Made by a program: the position numbers and the translations under genes
The notes under the pieces: generated by a model
Database searches by the model: none
What the model saw: the letters and a program-made list of their open reading frames with translations, nothing else
What the model was told of the DNA's origin: nothing
NCBI GenBank assembly: GCA_020849095.1
Contig: JADLGX010000557.1
Coordinates: forward strand, 1 to 34,533
From: Candidatus Eiseniibacteriota bacterium
GTDB taxonomy: Bacteria > Eisenbacteria > RBG-16-71-46
Length of the DNA: 34,533 nucleotides
Reading direction: 5' to 3'
In this document: positions 24,119 to 31,857 of the stretch, in pieces
Position numbering within the stretch: the stretch's first letter is position 1
Layout of the letters: each line of letters starts with the position of its first letter

Positions 24119-24153
24119 AAAGCCCCCGCCGGGATCCCGGCGGGGGCTTTTCG
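24119..24153 (+). terminator. Rho-independent terminator of the pyrophosphatase gene
   Basis: A perfect 32-base palindrome (24119-24150) centred on GATC gives a long GC stem flanked by AAA and TTTT. It begins 20 bases after the pyrophosphatase stop codon. Being symmetrical it could work in both directions, but there is no minus-strand gene reading into it nearby. Confidence 0.9.
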
Positions 24154-24197
24154 ATGGGTGATTCTCGCCATCGGCCACGGCGTCGCGTGCCCCGGGT

Positions 24198-24228
24198 GGG
24201 AAAGAACCTTCGAAGTCCCCACTTTCCC
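24198..24228. repeat. Inverted repeat upstream of the secreted hydrolase gene
   Basis: GGGAAAG (24198-24204) and CTTTCCC (24222-24228) are perfect 7-base arms separated by 17 bases that include the palindrome TTCGAA. It lies about 80 bases before the hydrolase start in an otherwise featureless gap. It could be an operator; a weak TTTCAC-N17-TAAGCT pair directly after it is a poor promoter match. Confidence 0.35.
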
Positions 24229-24309
24229 GTTTCACAAGGGCTGGACAGCGGTTAAGCTCGTGCCCTCTGTGGACTGGACGCCCGAGACCGACACGCGAGG
24301 AAACCCCCG

Positions 24310-26367
24310 ATGCTCCCCCGACGCCTGCCCCTTCTCGCTGCCCTGCTCACCCTCGTCGCACTCTCGACCCTGCTCGCCGGCTCGTCGGCGGCCGGATCGG
24401 TGACGAATCTCGTCGTCGAGACGCGCAACGGCCAGACGTTCCTGACCTGGGAAAACGTCCCGGGCACGAACTGGATCTACCACATCTACGAGTCGCCCGT
24501 CCCCATCACGAGATCGTCCGACATCGTGTTCGCGACCGAGATCGGATCCGTGCGGGACTCGAGCGCGATCGACTTCCGGATGTCGTCGCTGCTCGGCGAG
24601 CTCTGCACCTTCCGCGTGGACAGCGCGAGCGCTCCGCTGCCCCCGTCGGGCGGGCTCTACGTTCACACCGTGATCAACGAGCGAAGCGTGTACTACGCCG
24701 TCGTCGCCGACTCGGTCGGTGGCAATGTCTCGATGGACATCGAGCCCGGCCAGAGTTCCATGATCACGCCCGTCCACGAGCTGGTCGGCCTTCCGGTGCC
24801 GGTCTGGCAGCGCGAGCTGAACGAGCCCGTCTCCGGCGAGGTGTACGCGCTCTTCACGACGGACTCGGACAAGACGTTCCAGTTCCCGGCCATGAGCCCG
24901 CGCGGGCGGCGTGAGCTCCACTTCGGCATCAAGCGCGGCCTGCCGGGAGGCGCGCTGCTCCTGCACGGGCACGGGCGCGGCGGCAGCTTCTTCAACGCCA
25001 TGTCGGGCACGGGCACGCCCGGTGAAACGGTGATCGCGATCGACGACTACCTCCCGACGAACGACGTGGGCGACTTCTACTACGGCTTCGCGGAGACCTA
25101 TGACCTCGCGCGCGAGTGGAACCCCGCGCCCCGGCGCGGCAAGGTCGTGGACTACACCGATCGCGGCGTCATGTACCTGCTCGACTGGGCCGAGCGCACG
25201 ATCCAGCACGACCGCAACCGGGTGTACGCGATGGGCGGCTCGATGGGCGGCACCTTCGCCACGTTCCTCGCCTGGCATCATCCTGAGCGCATCGCCGCGG
25301 CGCTGGCGTTCATCCCCAAGCTCTGCTTTGGCTACACGCCGGATTCCTACCCGAACCTGCGCATCTCGTTCGACCGCATGTGGGGAACGCTCAACGCGAA
25401 CCTGCCCACGCAGAACGGGCCCGGCATCTTCGACTGGATGGACGGCCGCTACATGTCGCGCGCGCTCTACCGCGGGCACGGTGCGCCGGTCACCGCCTTC
25501 ATGGGACGCAACGACGACGTCGTCGGCTGGCCCGAGAAGGTCGCGTTCTTCAGCGCGATGCAGGAGCACAAGCTCGGCGGCACCTGGTTCTGGGACACCC
25601 GCGCGCACTACGACCCGACCACGTCCGTGGACTGGCTCCCGATGCAGGACTGGAGGGTGCTCTACCGCTACCGCCTCGACCAGAGCTTTCCCGCTCTCTC
25701 GCGCTGCACGGCGGACCAGGATCCGGGCGACGGCACGACCACGACGGGTGATCCGGTCGGAAGCATCAACGGCATGATCGAGTGGGACCCCGAAGTGGTG
25801 GACCAGCCCGCCCAGTGGGAAGTCGTCCTGCGCTCCCGCCAGATGGCCTCGCAGGGCGAGACGTTCGCCGCGCCCCCGGTCGCGCACGTCGACGTGACTC
25901 CCCGGCGGCTGCAGCAGTTCATCGTCACCACCCGCGTCCCCTACCGCTACGAGGCCTACGACCAGGCCACGCACACGCTCGTCGCCCAGGGCGAACTGAG
26001 CGCCGACAGTCTCGCGGTCCTGACGATTCCCCAGATTCCCGTGACGCCCTCCGGCACGCGGCTGATCGTGGCGCCCATCACGATCGCCGGCGTGGGTGGA
26101 AGCGGACTGAAGCAGCCGGTCATGAGCCTCGCCTCGAACCCCGTGCGCGGACGGGCCGCCGTCCGCTTCGCGTGGCCGAGCGACGCACGCGCCCAGGTGG
26201 AGCTGTTCGACCTCGCCGGCCGGCGCATGCGCACGGTGTACGACGGGCCGGCCCGCCAGGCGTCGGATCTGAGCATCGCGACCACCGACCTGGCCCCGGG
26301 CATCTACCTGCTGTCGGCACGGCAGGGCGCGGCGCACGCCGTGGAACGCATGGTCGTCGTGAAGTGA
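24310..26367 (+). CDS. Secreted alpha/beta-hydrolase with C-terminal sorting-like domain
   Basis: A 685-residue exported protein. The signal peptide is LPLLAALLTLVALSTLLAGSSAAG. Residues about 30-180 look like a fibronectin-like beta domain (LVVETRNGQTFLTWENV). The hydrolase core holds GGALLLHGHGRGGSF, the nucleophile elbow GGSMGG (Ser311), an acid candidate in GRNDD (Asp402/403) and HYDP (His433), a full alpha/beta-hydrolase triad of the esterase or feruloyl-esterase/PHB-depolymerase kind. The last 90 residues (SNPVRGRAAVRFAWP, VELFDLAGRRMRTVYDG, LAPGIYLLSARQG) match FlgD-Ig/Por-secretion-type C-terminal domains, suggesting export to the surface by a type IX-like route. AGGAAA lies 9 bases before the ATG. 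Substrate cannot be assigned. The gene stands alone between two terminators. Confidence 0.85.
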   Translation: MLPRRLPLLAALLTLVALSTLLAGSSAAGSVTNLVVETRNGQTFLTWENVPGTNWIYHIYESPVPITRSSDIVFATEIGSVRDSSAIDFRMSSLLGELCTFRVDSASAPLPPSGGLYVHTVINERSVYYAVVADSVGGNVSMDIEPGQSSMITPVHELVGLPVPVWQRELNEPVSGEVYALFTTDSDKTFQFPAMSPRGRRELHFGIKRGLPGGALLLHGHGRGGSFFNAMSGTGTPGETVIAIDDYLPTNDVGDFYYGFAETYDLAREWNPAPRRGKVVDYTDRGVMYLLDWAERTIQHDRNRVYAMGGSMGGTFATFLAWHHPERIAAALAFIPKLCFGYTPDSYPNLRISFDRMWGTLNANLPTQNGPGIFDWMDGRYMSRALYRGHGAPVTAFMGRNDDVVGWPEKVAFFSAMQEHKLGGTWFWDTRAHYDPTTSVDWLPMQDWRVLYRYRLDQSFPALSRCTADQDPGDGTTTTGDPVGSINGMIEWDPEVVDQPAQWEVVLRSRQMASQGETFAAPPVAHVDVTPRRLQQFIVTTRVPYRYEAYDQATHTLVAQGELSADSLAVLTIPQIPVTPSGTRLIVAPITIAGVGGSGLKQPVMSLASNPVRGRAAVRFAWPSDARAQVELFDLAGRRMRTVYDGPARQASDLSIATTDLAPGIYLLSARQGAAHAVERMVVVK

Positions 26368-26379
26368 CCGCAATCGCGG

Positions 26380-26423
26380 AATCGAGAGGGGCGCACCCGG
26401 CGACGGGCGCGCCCCTTTCGATT
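26380..26423. terminator. Bidirectional terminator between convergent genes
   Basis: A 15-bp stem with one G-T pair (26380-26394 with 26409-26423) and a 14-base loop lies between the hydrolase stop and the beta-glucosidase stop. CCCCTTTCGATT on the plus strand and CCCCTCTCGATT on the minus strand provide short pyrimidine tails rather than a long T-run. Confidence 0.7.
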
Positions 26424-26434
26424 GCCCGGGCGGG

Positions 26435-27766
26435 TCAGAGCTCGTTGCGCCGGATGATGTCCGCGTACTTCCACGCGCTCGGGCGGATCCGGCGGGCCTG
26501 GGTCGCGTAGTCCACTTCGATCAGGCCGAACCGCGCTCCGTAGCCGTCGGCCCACTCGAAGTTGTCGAGAAGCGACCAGTGCAGGTAGCCCACGACCGGG
26601 ACACCGTCGGCGATCGCGCGCGCGACCTGCCAGAGGTGCATGAAGAGGAACGTCCAGCGATCGCCGTCGTCCCGCGCCGGGATCCCGTTCTCCGTGATCA
26701 GGATCGGCAGCCGGAAGCGCGCGTACTCCCGCAGGTACTGTGCGAGCCCCTCGGGGTACACCTCCCATCCGAGGTCGTTGAGCTTGCCCACCTGCTGGCG
26801 ATGATCGAGGTCACACGCTCCGCCCATCCATCCCGGCAGGTCGAGCCCCGAGTTGTGGACGAAATCGCGCGTGTAGTAGTTGACGCCGATGAAGTCCAGC
26901 GTGCGGCCGCGCGGAAGGCGCTCCCAGAAGAGTCCCGGCACGCGCAGCACGCCGGAGTGCAGGGCATCGAGGAACAAGTGGTTGAAGAAGTAGCTGCGCA
27001 GCCTCACGGACATGCGGTCGCGCCAGCTGCGCGGGTCGCACGCCGAGAGCGCCAGGACGTGCTTCGCGATGCTCACCCGGGCGTCCGGCCGGGCATGATG
27101 GATCTCGTGGTACGCGAGCACGTGCGCGTGCAGCATGTGCCGCAGCACGCGGAGGGCGGCGGGCCACTCCACCTTGCCGGGAGGCCACTGCCCGATGAGC
27201 CAGCCCTTGTAGACCTGCACGACGGGCTCGTTCAGCGTGATCCACCAGCGCGCGAGCGGACCCACCTCGGCCATGACCCGGCGCACGTAACGCGCGAACC
27301 ACTTTTCGATCTCCGGGTTCTCCCACCCGCCCCGTTCCGCCACCCAGAGCGGCAACGTGTAGTGAAGCAGGGTGACCACCGGTTCGAGCCCGCGCTCGCG
27401 GAGCGCCTCGAGCACGTCGCGGTAGTGCCGGATCTCGTTCTCGTCCCACACGCCCTCGGCCGGTTCGATCCGGCTCCACTCGATTGAAAAGCGGTGCGCG
27501 TTGTGCTCGAGCGCCTGCGCGAGCGCGAAGTCCTCACGGAACCGGCGGTAGTGGTCGGCGGCATCGCCGGACCGATGCGGCACGCGCCCCGCCTGCTCCC
27601 ATGCCCACCAGTCGTTGCGCGTGTTGCCGCCCTCGACCTGATGGGCCGAAGTGGACGCGCCCCACAGGAACCCCGGAGGGAACCGGAAGTTGGCCGCGTG
27701 GATGCCATGCGGGCGCTCTCCATCGCGAGGTGCGTCGCCGGCCCGGACTTCGTTCAGGTGGTCCAA
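26435..27766 (-). CDS. Family GH1 beta-glucosidase-like glycosidase
   Basis: A 443-residue glycoside hydrolase family 1 enzyme, full length for the family. It begins with FRFPPGFLWGASTSAHQVEG, typical of the first strand and Gln of the -1 subsite. The acid/base glutamate is in TLNEP (Glu180), the nucleophile in ITENG (Glu359), and LHWSLLDNFEWADGYGARFGL forms the conserved aglycone/glucose-binding end. It hydrolyses beta-linked glucosides or galactosides from the non-reducing end in the cytoplasm; no signal peptide is present. The start at 27766 is a TTG with GGAG 6 bases upstream; no better in-frame start precedes the FPPGF motif, so the exact N terminus is uncertain. It is divergent from the DinB pair and convergent with the hydrolase gene. 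Confidence 0.93.
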   Translation of the reverse strand: MDHLNEVRAGDAPRDGERPHGIHAANFRFPPGFLWGASTSAHQVEGGNTRNDWWAWEQAGRVPHRSGDAADHYRRFREDFALAQALEHNAHRFSIEWSRIEPAEGVWDENEIRHYRDVLEALRERGLEPVVTLLHYTLPLWVAERGGWENPEIEKWFARYVRRVMAEVGPLARWWITLNEPVVQVYKGWLIGQWPPGKVEWPAALRVLRHMLHAHVLAYHEIHHARPDARVSIAKHVLALSACDPRSWRDRMSVRLRSYFFNHLFLDALHSGVLRVPGLFWERLPRGRTLDFIGVNYYTRDFVHNSGLDLPGWMGGACDLDHRQQVGKLNDLGWEVYPEGLAQYLREYARFRLPILITENGIPARDDGDRWTFLFMHLWQVARAIADGVPVVGYLHWSLLDNFEWADGYGARFGLIEVDYATQARRIRPSAWKYADIIRRNEL

Positions 27767-27837
27767 TCGTCGCTCCGCAGGTTTACTCCGGCCGCCGCCC
27801 GGCGGCCCTGTCCCGCTCCCGGTGCGTTCTCATCCGC

Positions 27838-27859
27838 TTGACGAACGCGGGGTCGTTCG
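27838..27859. promoter_or_regulatory. TTGACG hexamer overlapping an inverted repeat in a divergent gap
   Basis: CGAACG (27842-27847) and CGTTCG (27854-27859) form perfect arms with a 6-base spacer, overlapping TTGACG (27838-27843), in the 176-bp gap between the beta-glucosidase and the DinB pair. No good -10 lies at the right distance. It could be an operator over the -35 region for the plus-strand genes. Confidence 0.35.
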
Positions 27860-27942
27860 GTTCCCCTGACGTTCTCTCTCACCCTGCCGACGGCGGGCCC
27901 GCCTCGTGAGGCCGGCTCGCGCCGTCGCGAACAGGAGTATTC

Positions 27943-28518
27943 ATGCCGAAGCAGCAGGTCTCACGCAACGTCCTCAAGGCTCCCCGCGCCGGCCGAACGG
28001 CCGAGGCCGCTTCGTTCCTGCTTCAATGGAACGACCTGAGCCGTCGGCTGTTCGACGATCTCGCCGGGTGCGGCGCCCCAGAACTGGGCTGGCAGCCGCG
28101 GCGAGGAGCCAACACGATCGGCATGCTGCTCGCGCACAACGCGGTCGTCGAAGTGTACTGGATGCTCATCGCCACCGAGACCTTCACGCCCGAGCGGCTC
28201 CGGAAGATCCTCGGGCTCGACATGGACGACGATGGAATGCCGTTGCCGGCCGGCTCCCTGCCGCCCGCGAACCTGCGCGGGCGTCCGCTGTCCTGGTACC
28301 GCAGGCTTCACGACAAGGCCCGCGCGTTCTCGACCGGCGCGGTCCGCACGCTGGACGGCGCCGCGATGAACCGCGTCATTCGCCGCCCGCGGCGCGACGG
28401 TTCGCGACACGATTCCAACGTCCGCTGGATCCTGTATCACGTCCTCGAGCATCAGGCCGGGCACTACGGCCAGATGCTGCTGCTTCGCCATCTCCACGCC
28501 GACCGGAGGAAGAAGTGA
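27943..28518 (+). CDS. DinB-fold (DUF664-like) putative metal-dependent enzyme, copy 1
   Basis: A 191-residue four-helix-bundle protein of the DinB/YfiT superfamily. The metal triad is visible as His65 in MLLAHNAV, and His170 and His174 in VLEHQAGHYGQM. The family includes thiol-dependent transferases (bacillithiol or mycothiol type) and many proteins of unknown activity, so only a metal-dependent hydrolase or transferase role can be suggested. AGGAG lies 6 bases before the ATG. Its stop codon overlaps the start of the next gene (GTGA). The two genes share phrases such as LGWQPR, DDDGMPL and LPPANLR/LPPAALR, so they arose by tandem duplication. Confidence 0.85.
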   Translation: MPKQQVSRNVLKAPRAGRTAEAASFLLQWNDLSRRLFDDLAGCGAPELGWQPRRGANTIGMLLAHNAVVEVYWMLIATETFTPERLRKILGLDMDDDGMPLPAGSLPPANLRGRPLSWYRRLHDKARAFSTGAVRTLDGAAMNRVIRRPRRDGSRHDSNVRWILYHVLEHQAGHYGQMLLLRHLHADRRKK

Positions 28519-29084
28519 CGCGAATGAAGATCGACCGGCTGGTGCCGGCCCCCGGGTACCCCTCCCGCGACGTGGCCCTCTTCGTGGCGGAACTCGAGGA
28601 ACTGCACGAACGCGTCGTGCTCGCCTCGATGGCGCTTTCGCCCGGCCAGCTCGGCTGGCAGCCGCGCCCGGGCGCCAGCTCCGCGGGCATGCTGCTCGCC
28701 CATATCGCGGTCGCGGAAACCCACCTGGTCCAGGTCGGGCTGCTCGGCGAGGAATCCGGCCACGTCGAGGACGTCATCGGAATCCGCGAGGACGACGACG
28801 GAATGCCGCTGGATTCCAACGGGCTTCCTCCCGCCGCACTGCGGGATCGCGACGCGGCCTGGTTCGCCGGGTTGCTGGCGCGCTCGGCCGCCCACCTCCG
28901 AACCGCGGCGGCCGGGCTGACTGACGACGATCTCGACACGGACGTGGTGCGCCCGCCGCGCCCGGACGGAACCCAGCGAGTGTTCAACAAGCGCTGGATT
29001 CTCTGGCACATCGTCGAGCACACGGCCGGCCACCTGGGGCAGCTCCAGATGCTCGTGAACCTGGTTCGGGGGCAGGCCAGCTGA
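28515..29084 (+). CDS. DinB-fold (DUF664-like) putative metal-dependent enzyme, copy 2
   Basis: A 189-residue paralogue of the preceding gene. Conserved histidines are His63 in MLLAHIAV and His169 and His173 in IVEHTAGHLGQ. The GTG start at 28515 overlaps the previous stop as GTGA and has GGAGG 5 bases upstream; an ATG 9 bases later is the alternative but lacks a well-placed ribosome site. The pair probably forms a small operon and may make a heterodimer, since DinB proteins commonly dimerise; that is inference. Function otherwise unknown. Confidence 0.85.
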   Translation: MTRMKIDRLVPAPGYPSRDVALFVAELEELHERVVLASMALSPGQLGWQPRPGASSAGMLLAHIAVAETHLVQVGLLGEESGHVEDVIGIREDDDGMPLDSNGLPPAALRDRDAAWFAGLLARSAAHLRTAAAGLTDDDLDTDVVRPPRPDGTQRVFNKRWILWHIVEHTAGHLGQLQMLVNLVRGQAS

Positions 29085-29159
29085 CGTCTGCATCCCCTTG
29101 CCGCAGAGCCTCTTGAGGGCGTCACTTCACGCGGCGCCGCAGCAACTAGCCGGCAACGG

Positions 29160-29192
29160 GACGCCCCGGCCGAAACCACCGGCCGGGGCGTC
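29160..29192. terminator. Hairpin between convergent DinB and ahcY genes
   Basis: A perfect 13-bp GC stem (29160-29172 with 29180-29192) with a 7-base loop lies between the stop codons of the DinB pair and ahcY. It lacks a T-run on either side, so it is either a weak terminator or an RNA 3'-end stabiliser. Confidence 0.65.
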
Positions 29193-29215
29193 GCGCTTTG
29201 CGGCTGGAGCGTGGA

Positions 29216-30520
29216 CTACGTGCCTTCGCTCCACGTCGCCAGGTACTTCACCTGATCGGCGGTGAGCGTGTCGATTTCGATGCCCATGCTCTTCAGCTTG
29301 AGCCGGGCGACTTCCTTGTCGATGTTCGACGGCACCACGTACACGTTGTTCTGGAGCGTCTTGGCCTTCTTGACCAGGTACTCGACCGACAGCGCCTGGT
29401 TCGCGAACGACATGTCCATCACCATCGCCGGGTGGCCTTCGGCCGCCGCGAGGTTGATCAGACGGCCTTCGCCCAGCAGGTAGACGCGCTTGCCACCCTT
29501 GAGCTTGTACTCGTCCACGAACGGACGGGCCTGGCGCTTGCTGACCGCCATGCGCTCGAGCGAGGGGATGTCGAGTTCGACGTTGAAGTGGCCGCTGTTG
29601 CAGACGATCGCGCCGTCCTTCATGGCCGCGAAGTGCTCCTTGCGGATCACGGACTTGTTGCCGGTCACCGTGATGAACAGGTCGCCCTTGGGAGCGGCCT
29701 CTTCCATCGAGCAGGAGATGTAGCCGTCCATCTGCGCCTCGAGGGCGCGTAGAGGATCGACCTCGGTGACCATGACCGTGGCGCCCATGCCCTTGGCACG
29801 AGCGGCGAGGCCGCGACCGCACCAGCCGTAGCCGGCGATGACCACCGTGGAGCCGGCGATCAGCATGTTGGTGGCGCGCAGGACGCCGTCGAGCGTGCTC
29901 TGGCCGGTGCCGTAGCGGTTGTCGAACAGGTGCTTGGTGTCGGCGTCGTTGATGGCGATGACGGGGAACTTGAGCTTCTTGTCCGCCGCCATGGCGCGCA
30001 GGCGCGTGACGCCCGTGGAGGTCTCTTCCGTGCCGGCGAAGACCGTCTTGAGGTACTTGGTCATCTTGGTGTGCATGACCGTCACGAGGTCGCAGCCGTC
30101 GTCCATCGTGATGTTGGGGCTGGCCTCGATGCAGGACACGATGTGCGAGTAGTAGGTCTTGTGATCCTCGCCCTTGATCGCGAACGTCGGGATGCCGTAG
30201 TGGGCGACCAGCGCGGCCGCCACGTCATCCTGCGTGCTCAGCGGGTTGGAACCGCAAAGAAAGACCTCGGCGCCGCCCGCCTTCAGCGTGCGCATGAGAC
30301 CGGCCGTCTCCGTCGTCACGTGCAGGCACGCGGCGATGCGGAGCTTCTTGAGCGGCTGCTCCTTGGCGAAGCGGGCACGGATGGCGCGCAGCACGGGCAT
30401 GTTGCGATCGGCCCATTCGATGCGGGCCTTGCCCTCGCGCGCGAGCTTGATGTCCTTGACGTGACCGGGGGTCGCCGGGGCTTCGGCGCCAGCGGCGCCC
30501 TTCTTCTTCTGAGTCGCCAT
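29216..30520 (-). CDS. ahcY: S-adenosylhomocysteine hydrolase
   Basis: A 434-residue NAD-dependent enzyme that splits S-adenosylhomocysteine into adenosine and homocysteine, removing the product inhibitor of methyltransferases. Marks include [13 protein letters not shown] near the substrate site, [18 protein letters not shown], the NAD-binding AGYGWCGRG loop, [10 protein letters not shown], and [20 protein letters not shown]. It is the short form: it lacks the insertion of about 40 residues found in many proteobacterial and eukaryotic enzymes and ends in SEGT instead of the KxDxYRY tail, as in archaeal and Thermotoga-type enzymes. ATG at 30520 is chosen because AGGAG lies 5 bases upstream; a GTG two codons earlier is less well placed. 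A clear promoter lies about 60-85 bases upstream. Single gene, divergent from vapBC. Confidence 0.96.
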   Translation of the reverse strand: MATQKKKGAAGAEAPATPGHVKDIKLAREGKARIEWADRNMPVLRAIRARFAKEQPLKKLRIAACLHVTTETAGLMRTLKAGGAEVFLCGSNPLSTQDDVAAALVAHYGIPTFAIKGEDHKTYYSHIVSCIEASPNITMDDGCDLVTVMHTKMTKYLKTVFAGTEETSTGVTRLRAMAADKKLKFPVIAINDADTKHLFDNRYGTGQSTLDGVLRATNMLIAGSTVVIAGYGWCGRGLAARAKGMGATVMVTEVDPLRALEAQMDGYISCSMEEAAPKGDLFITVTGNKSVIRKEHFAAMKDGAIVCNSGHFNVELDIPSLERMAVSKRQARPFVDEYKLKGGKRVYLLGEGRLINLAAAEGHPAMVMDMSFANQALSVEYLVKKAKTLQNNVYVVPSNIDKEVARLKLKSMGIEIDTLTADQVKYLATWSEGT

Positions 30521-30577
30521 GCACACTCCTGAAAGTGGATCGGGAAACTTCGTGATCGTGGTACGGAACCGCGAGGG

Positions 30578-30606
30578 ATTGTGCCGGAGACATTGGCGGA
30601 GCTCAA
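30578..30606 (-). promoter_or_regulatory. Candidate sigma-70 promoter of ahcY
   Basis: On the minus strand TTGAGC (30606-30601), a 17-base spacer and CACAAT (30583-30578) give good -35/-10 geometry. Transcription would begin near 30571, leaving a leader of about 50 bases. The -35 lies back to back with that of the vapBC promoter. Confidence 0.55.
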
Positions 30607-30613
30607 ACGAAAA

Positions 30614-30642
30614 TTGAGTGCTCGCCCGAGCCTGCCGATAGT
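30614..30642 (+). promoter_or_regulatory. Candidate sigma-70 promoter of the vapBC pair
   Basis: TTGAGT (30614-30619), a 17-base spacer and GATAGT (30637-30642). Transcription would start near 30649, only about nine bases before the preferred antitoxin start, implying a nearly leaderless mRNA. CTCAA (30602-30606) and TTGAG (30614-30618), parts of the two divergent -35 boxes, form an inverted repeat. Confidence 0.5.
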
Positions 30643-30644
30643 GT

Positions 30645-30658
30645 TATGCATACGCATA
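30645..30658. promoter_or_regulatory. Inverted repeat at the antitoxin start, possible autoregulatory operator
   Basis: TATGC (30645-30649) and GCATA (30654-30658) flank a 4-base spacer, immediately after the -10 box and touching the start codon of the antitoxin gene. VapB-type antitoxins commonly repress their own promoter from such short palindromes; binding here is inferred from position. Confidence 0.45.
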
Positions 30659-30897
30659 TGAAGCGGACCACCCTGATCCTGGATTCCGGCATTTACGCCG
30701 AGCTTCGCCGCCGCGCGGCCGCGGAGGGCGTGACGCTGACGTCGGCCGTCGAACGTGTCCTGAGGCTGGGGCTCGAGCAGCTGGCCGCGCCGAAGCGCGC
30801 CCGCGTTCACCTGCCCTCCTACGACCTCGGTCCGTTCCTCGCGGATCCGTCACGGCGCGAGACAATGCCCGGCGCACCCGCCGAGGACGAGAGCTGA
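30658..30897 (+). CDS. vapB: VapB-like ribbon-helix-helix antitoxin
   Basis: A 79-residue protein beginning MKRTTLILDSGIYAELRRRA, a ribbon strand followed by the first helix of a ribbon-helix-helix DNA-binding domain (about residues 1-45), then a flexible C-terminal tail (PSYDLGPFLADPSRRE) of the sort that blocks a PIN toxin. It would neutralise the product of the next gene and repress the operon. An alternative in-frame ATG at 30646 adds four residues but lies upstream of the predicted transcription start, so 30658 is preferred. Stop codon and next start overlap as TGATG. Confidence 0.8.
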   Translation: MKRTTLILDSGIYAELRRRAAAEGVTLTSAVERVLRLGLEQLAAPKRARVHLPSYDLGPFLADPSRRETMPGAPAEDES

Positions 30898-31397
30898 TGC
30901 GCGCCGTGGACACCAGCGTGCTCGCCTACGCCGTCAACCGGTTCGCGCCCGAGCACGCGCGGGCCGCGGCGACGCTCGAGGAACTGGCCAATGGCGACCG
31001 GCCGTGGGCGCTGCCCTGGCCCGCCGTGCACGAGTTCCTCGCGCGCGTCACCCATCCCCACGCGGTGGCCCGCGCGCTGCGTCCCACCGAGGCGTGGACG
31101 TTCGTCGAAGAGCTCCTGCGCAGCCCCGGCGCCCGGCTGCTGTCCGCCACCGAGCGCCACGCCGCAGTGGCGGCCGAGGTGCTGGCGCTCATGCCGGGCG
31201 AGTCCCGCGCGCTGCCGGCCGGCTTCGAACTGGCCGTCGTGCTGCGCGAGCACGGCGTGCGCGAACTGCTGTCGTGCGACGCCGGCATGCGGCGCTGGCG
31301 CTTTCTCGACGTGCGCGACCCCGTTCACGGCGCGCTCTGGACACCGGACGAAAAACCCGCCCGCCGTTACCGTACGCTGGGCGGCCGCCGCCGCTGA
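30897..31397 (+). CDS. vapC: PIN-domain VapC-like toxin
   Basis: A 166-residue PIN-domain protein. Conserved acidic residues are Asp5 in AVDTSVLAY, Glu46 in VHEFLARV and Asp128 in LLSCDAGMRRW. PIN ribonucleases use an acidic cluster to bind Mg and cut tRNA or other RNA. The third canonical Asp, expected about 11 residues before the EHG of LREHG, is not obvious; the segment reads PAGFELAVV, with Glu111 nearby, so activity may be altered. It is longer than the usual 130-140 residues because of an Arg-rich C-terminal tail. Start overlaps the antitoxin stop (TGATG), the normal arrangement of the pair. Confidence 0.85.
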   Translation: MRAVDTSVLAYAVNRFAPEHARAAATLEELANGDRPWALPWPAVHEFLARVTHPHAVARALRPTEAWTFVEELLRSPGARLLSATERHAAVAAEVLALMPGESRALPAGFELAVVLREHGVRELLSCDAGMRRWRFLDVRDPVHGALWTPDEKPARRYRTLGGRRR

Positions 31398-31432
31398 CCG
31401 AAACACCCGCCCCCCCCTTCTCCGGAGGACGC

Positions 31433-31780
31433 TTGAGCATCGCCCCCACGCCCCAGCCACCGTATTTCGCCGTGATCTTCACGTCGCGGCGCACCGCAGA
31501 GGACTCGGACGGGTACGCCCGAATGGCCGAAGCCATGACGGCGCTCGCCTCCTCCCAGCCCGGCTACCTGGGCGTCGAGAGCGCGCGCGACGGCGCGGGC
31601 TTCGGGATCACGGTCAGCTACTGGCGCGACGAGGAGAGCATCGCGGGCTGGAAGCGCAACGCCGCCCATCTGGCCGCGCAACGGGGCGGGCACGAGCGCT
31701 GGTACGAGGACTTCGCCACCCGCGTGGCGCGCGTGGAGCGTGCGTACGCGAAGGACACGAGCCCGCGCGAAGGGTTCTGA
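31433..31780 (+). CDS. Small ABM-type (antibiotic biosynthesis monooxygenase-like) protein
   Basis: A 115-residue protein with the dimeric alpha+beta barrel pattern: YFAVIFTSRR, a helix with AEAMTALASSQPGYLGVESAR, then GFGITVSYWRDEESIAGWKRN and a helix with ERWYEDFATRVARVERAY. This matches stress-response ABM-domain proteins (YgiN/YqjZ-like). The role is probably oxidative or quinone-related, but members vary and no substrate can be named. The start is TTG at 31433 with GGAGG 4 bases upstream; no ATG lies at a suitable place. It begins 35 bases after the VapC-like gene and may share its transcript, without any functional link implied. Confidence 0.8.
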   Translation: MSIAPTPQPPYFAVIFTSRRTAEDSDGYARMAEAMTALASSQPGYLGVESARDGAGFGITVSYWRDEESIAGWKRNAAHLAAQRGGHERWYEDFATRVARVERAYAKDTSPREGF

Positions 31781-31801
31781 ACGGCGCGATCGGCCCGAAA
31801 C

Positions 31802-31842
31802 GGGCGAGGCGCGGCCGATCGTCGCTCGGCCGCGCCTCGCCC
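31802..31842. terminator. Strong hairpin between convergent genes
   Basis: A perfect 16-bp GC stem (31802-31817 with 31827-31842) with a 9-base loop lies between the ABM gene and the stop of the surface cytochrome gene. There is no T-run on either strand, so termination would depend on the stem alone or on Rho. Confidence 0.7.
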
Positions 31843-31857
31843 TGAACCGGACGCCGG

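Noticed and set aside
24232-26373. Long minus-strand open frame opposite the secreted hydrolase gene
   Set aside because: It lacks any recognisable domain, while the plus strand has a signal peptide, catalytic triad and sorting domain.
30521-30645. SAH riboswitch upstream of ahcY, prompted by CAGGCTCGG
   Set aside because: Only this short word matches; the conserved GGAGCGCTGC part and the closing pseudoknot are missing, and the word lies upstream of the predicted ahcY transcription start.
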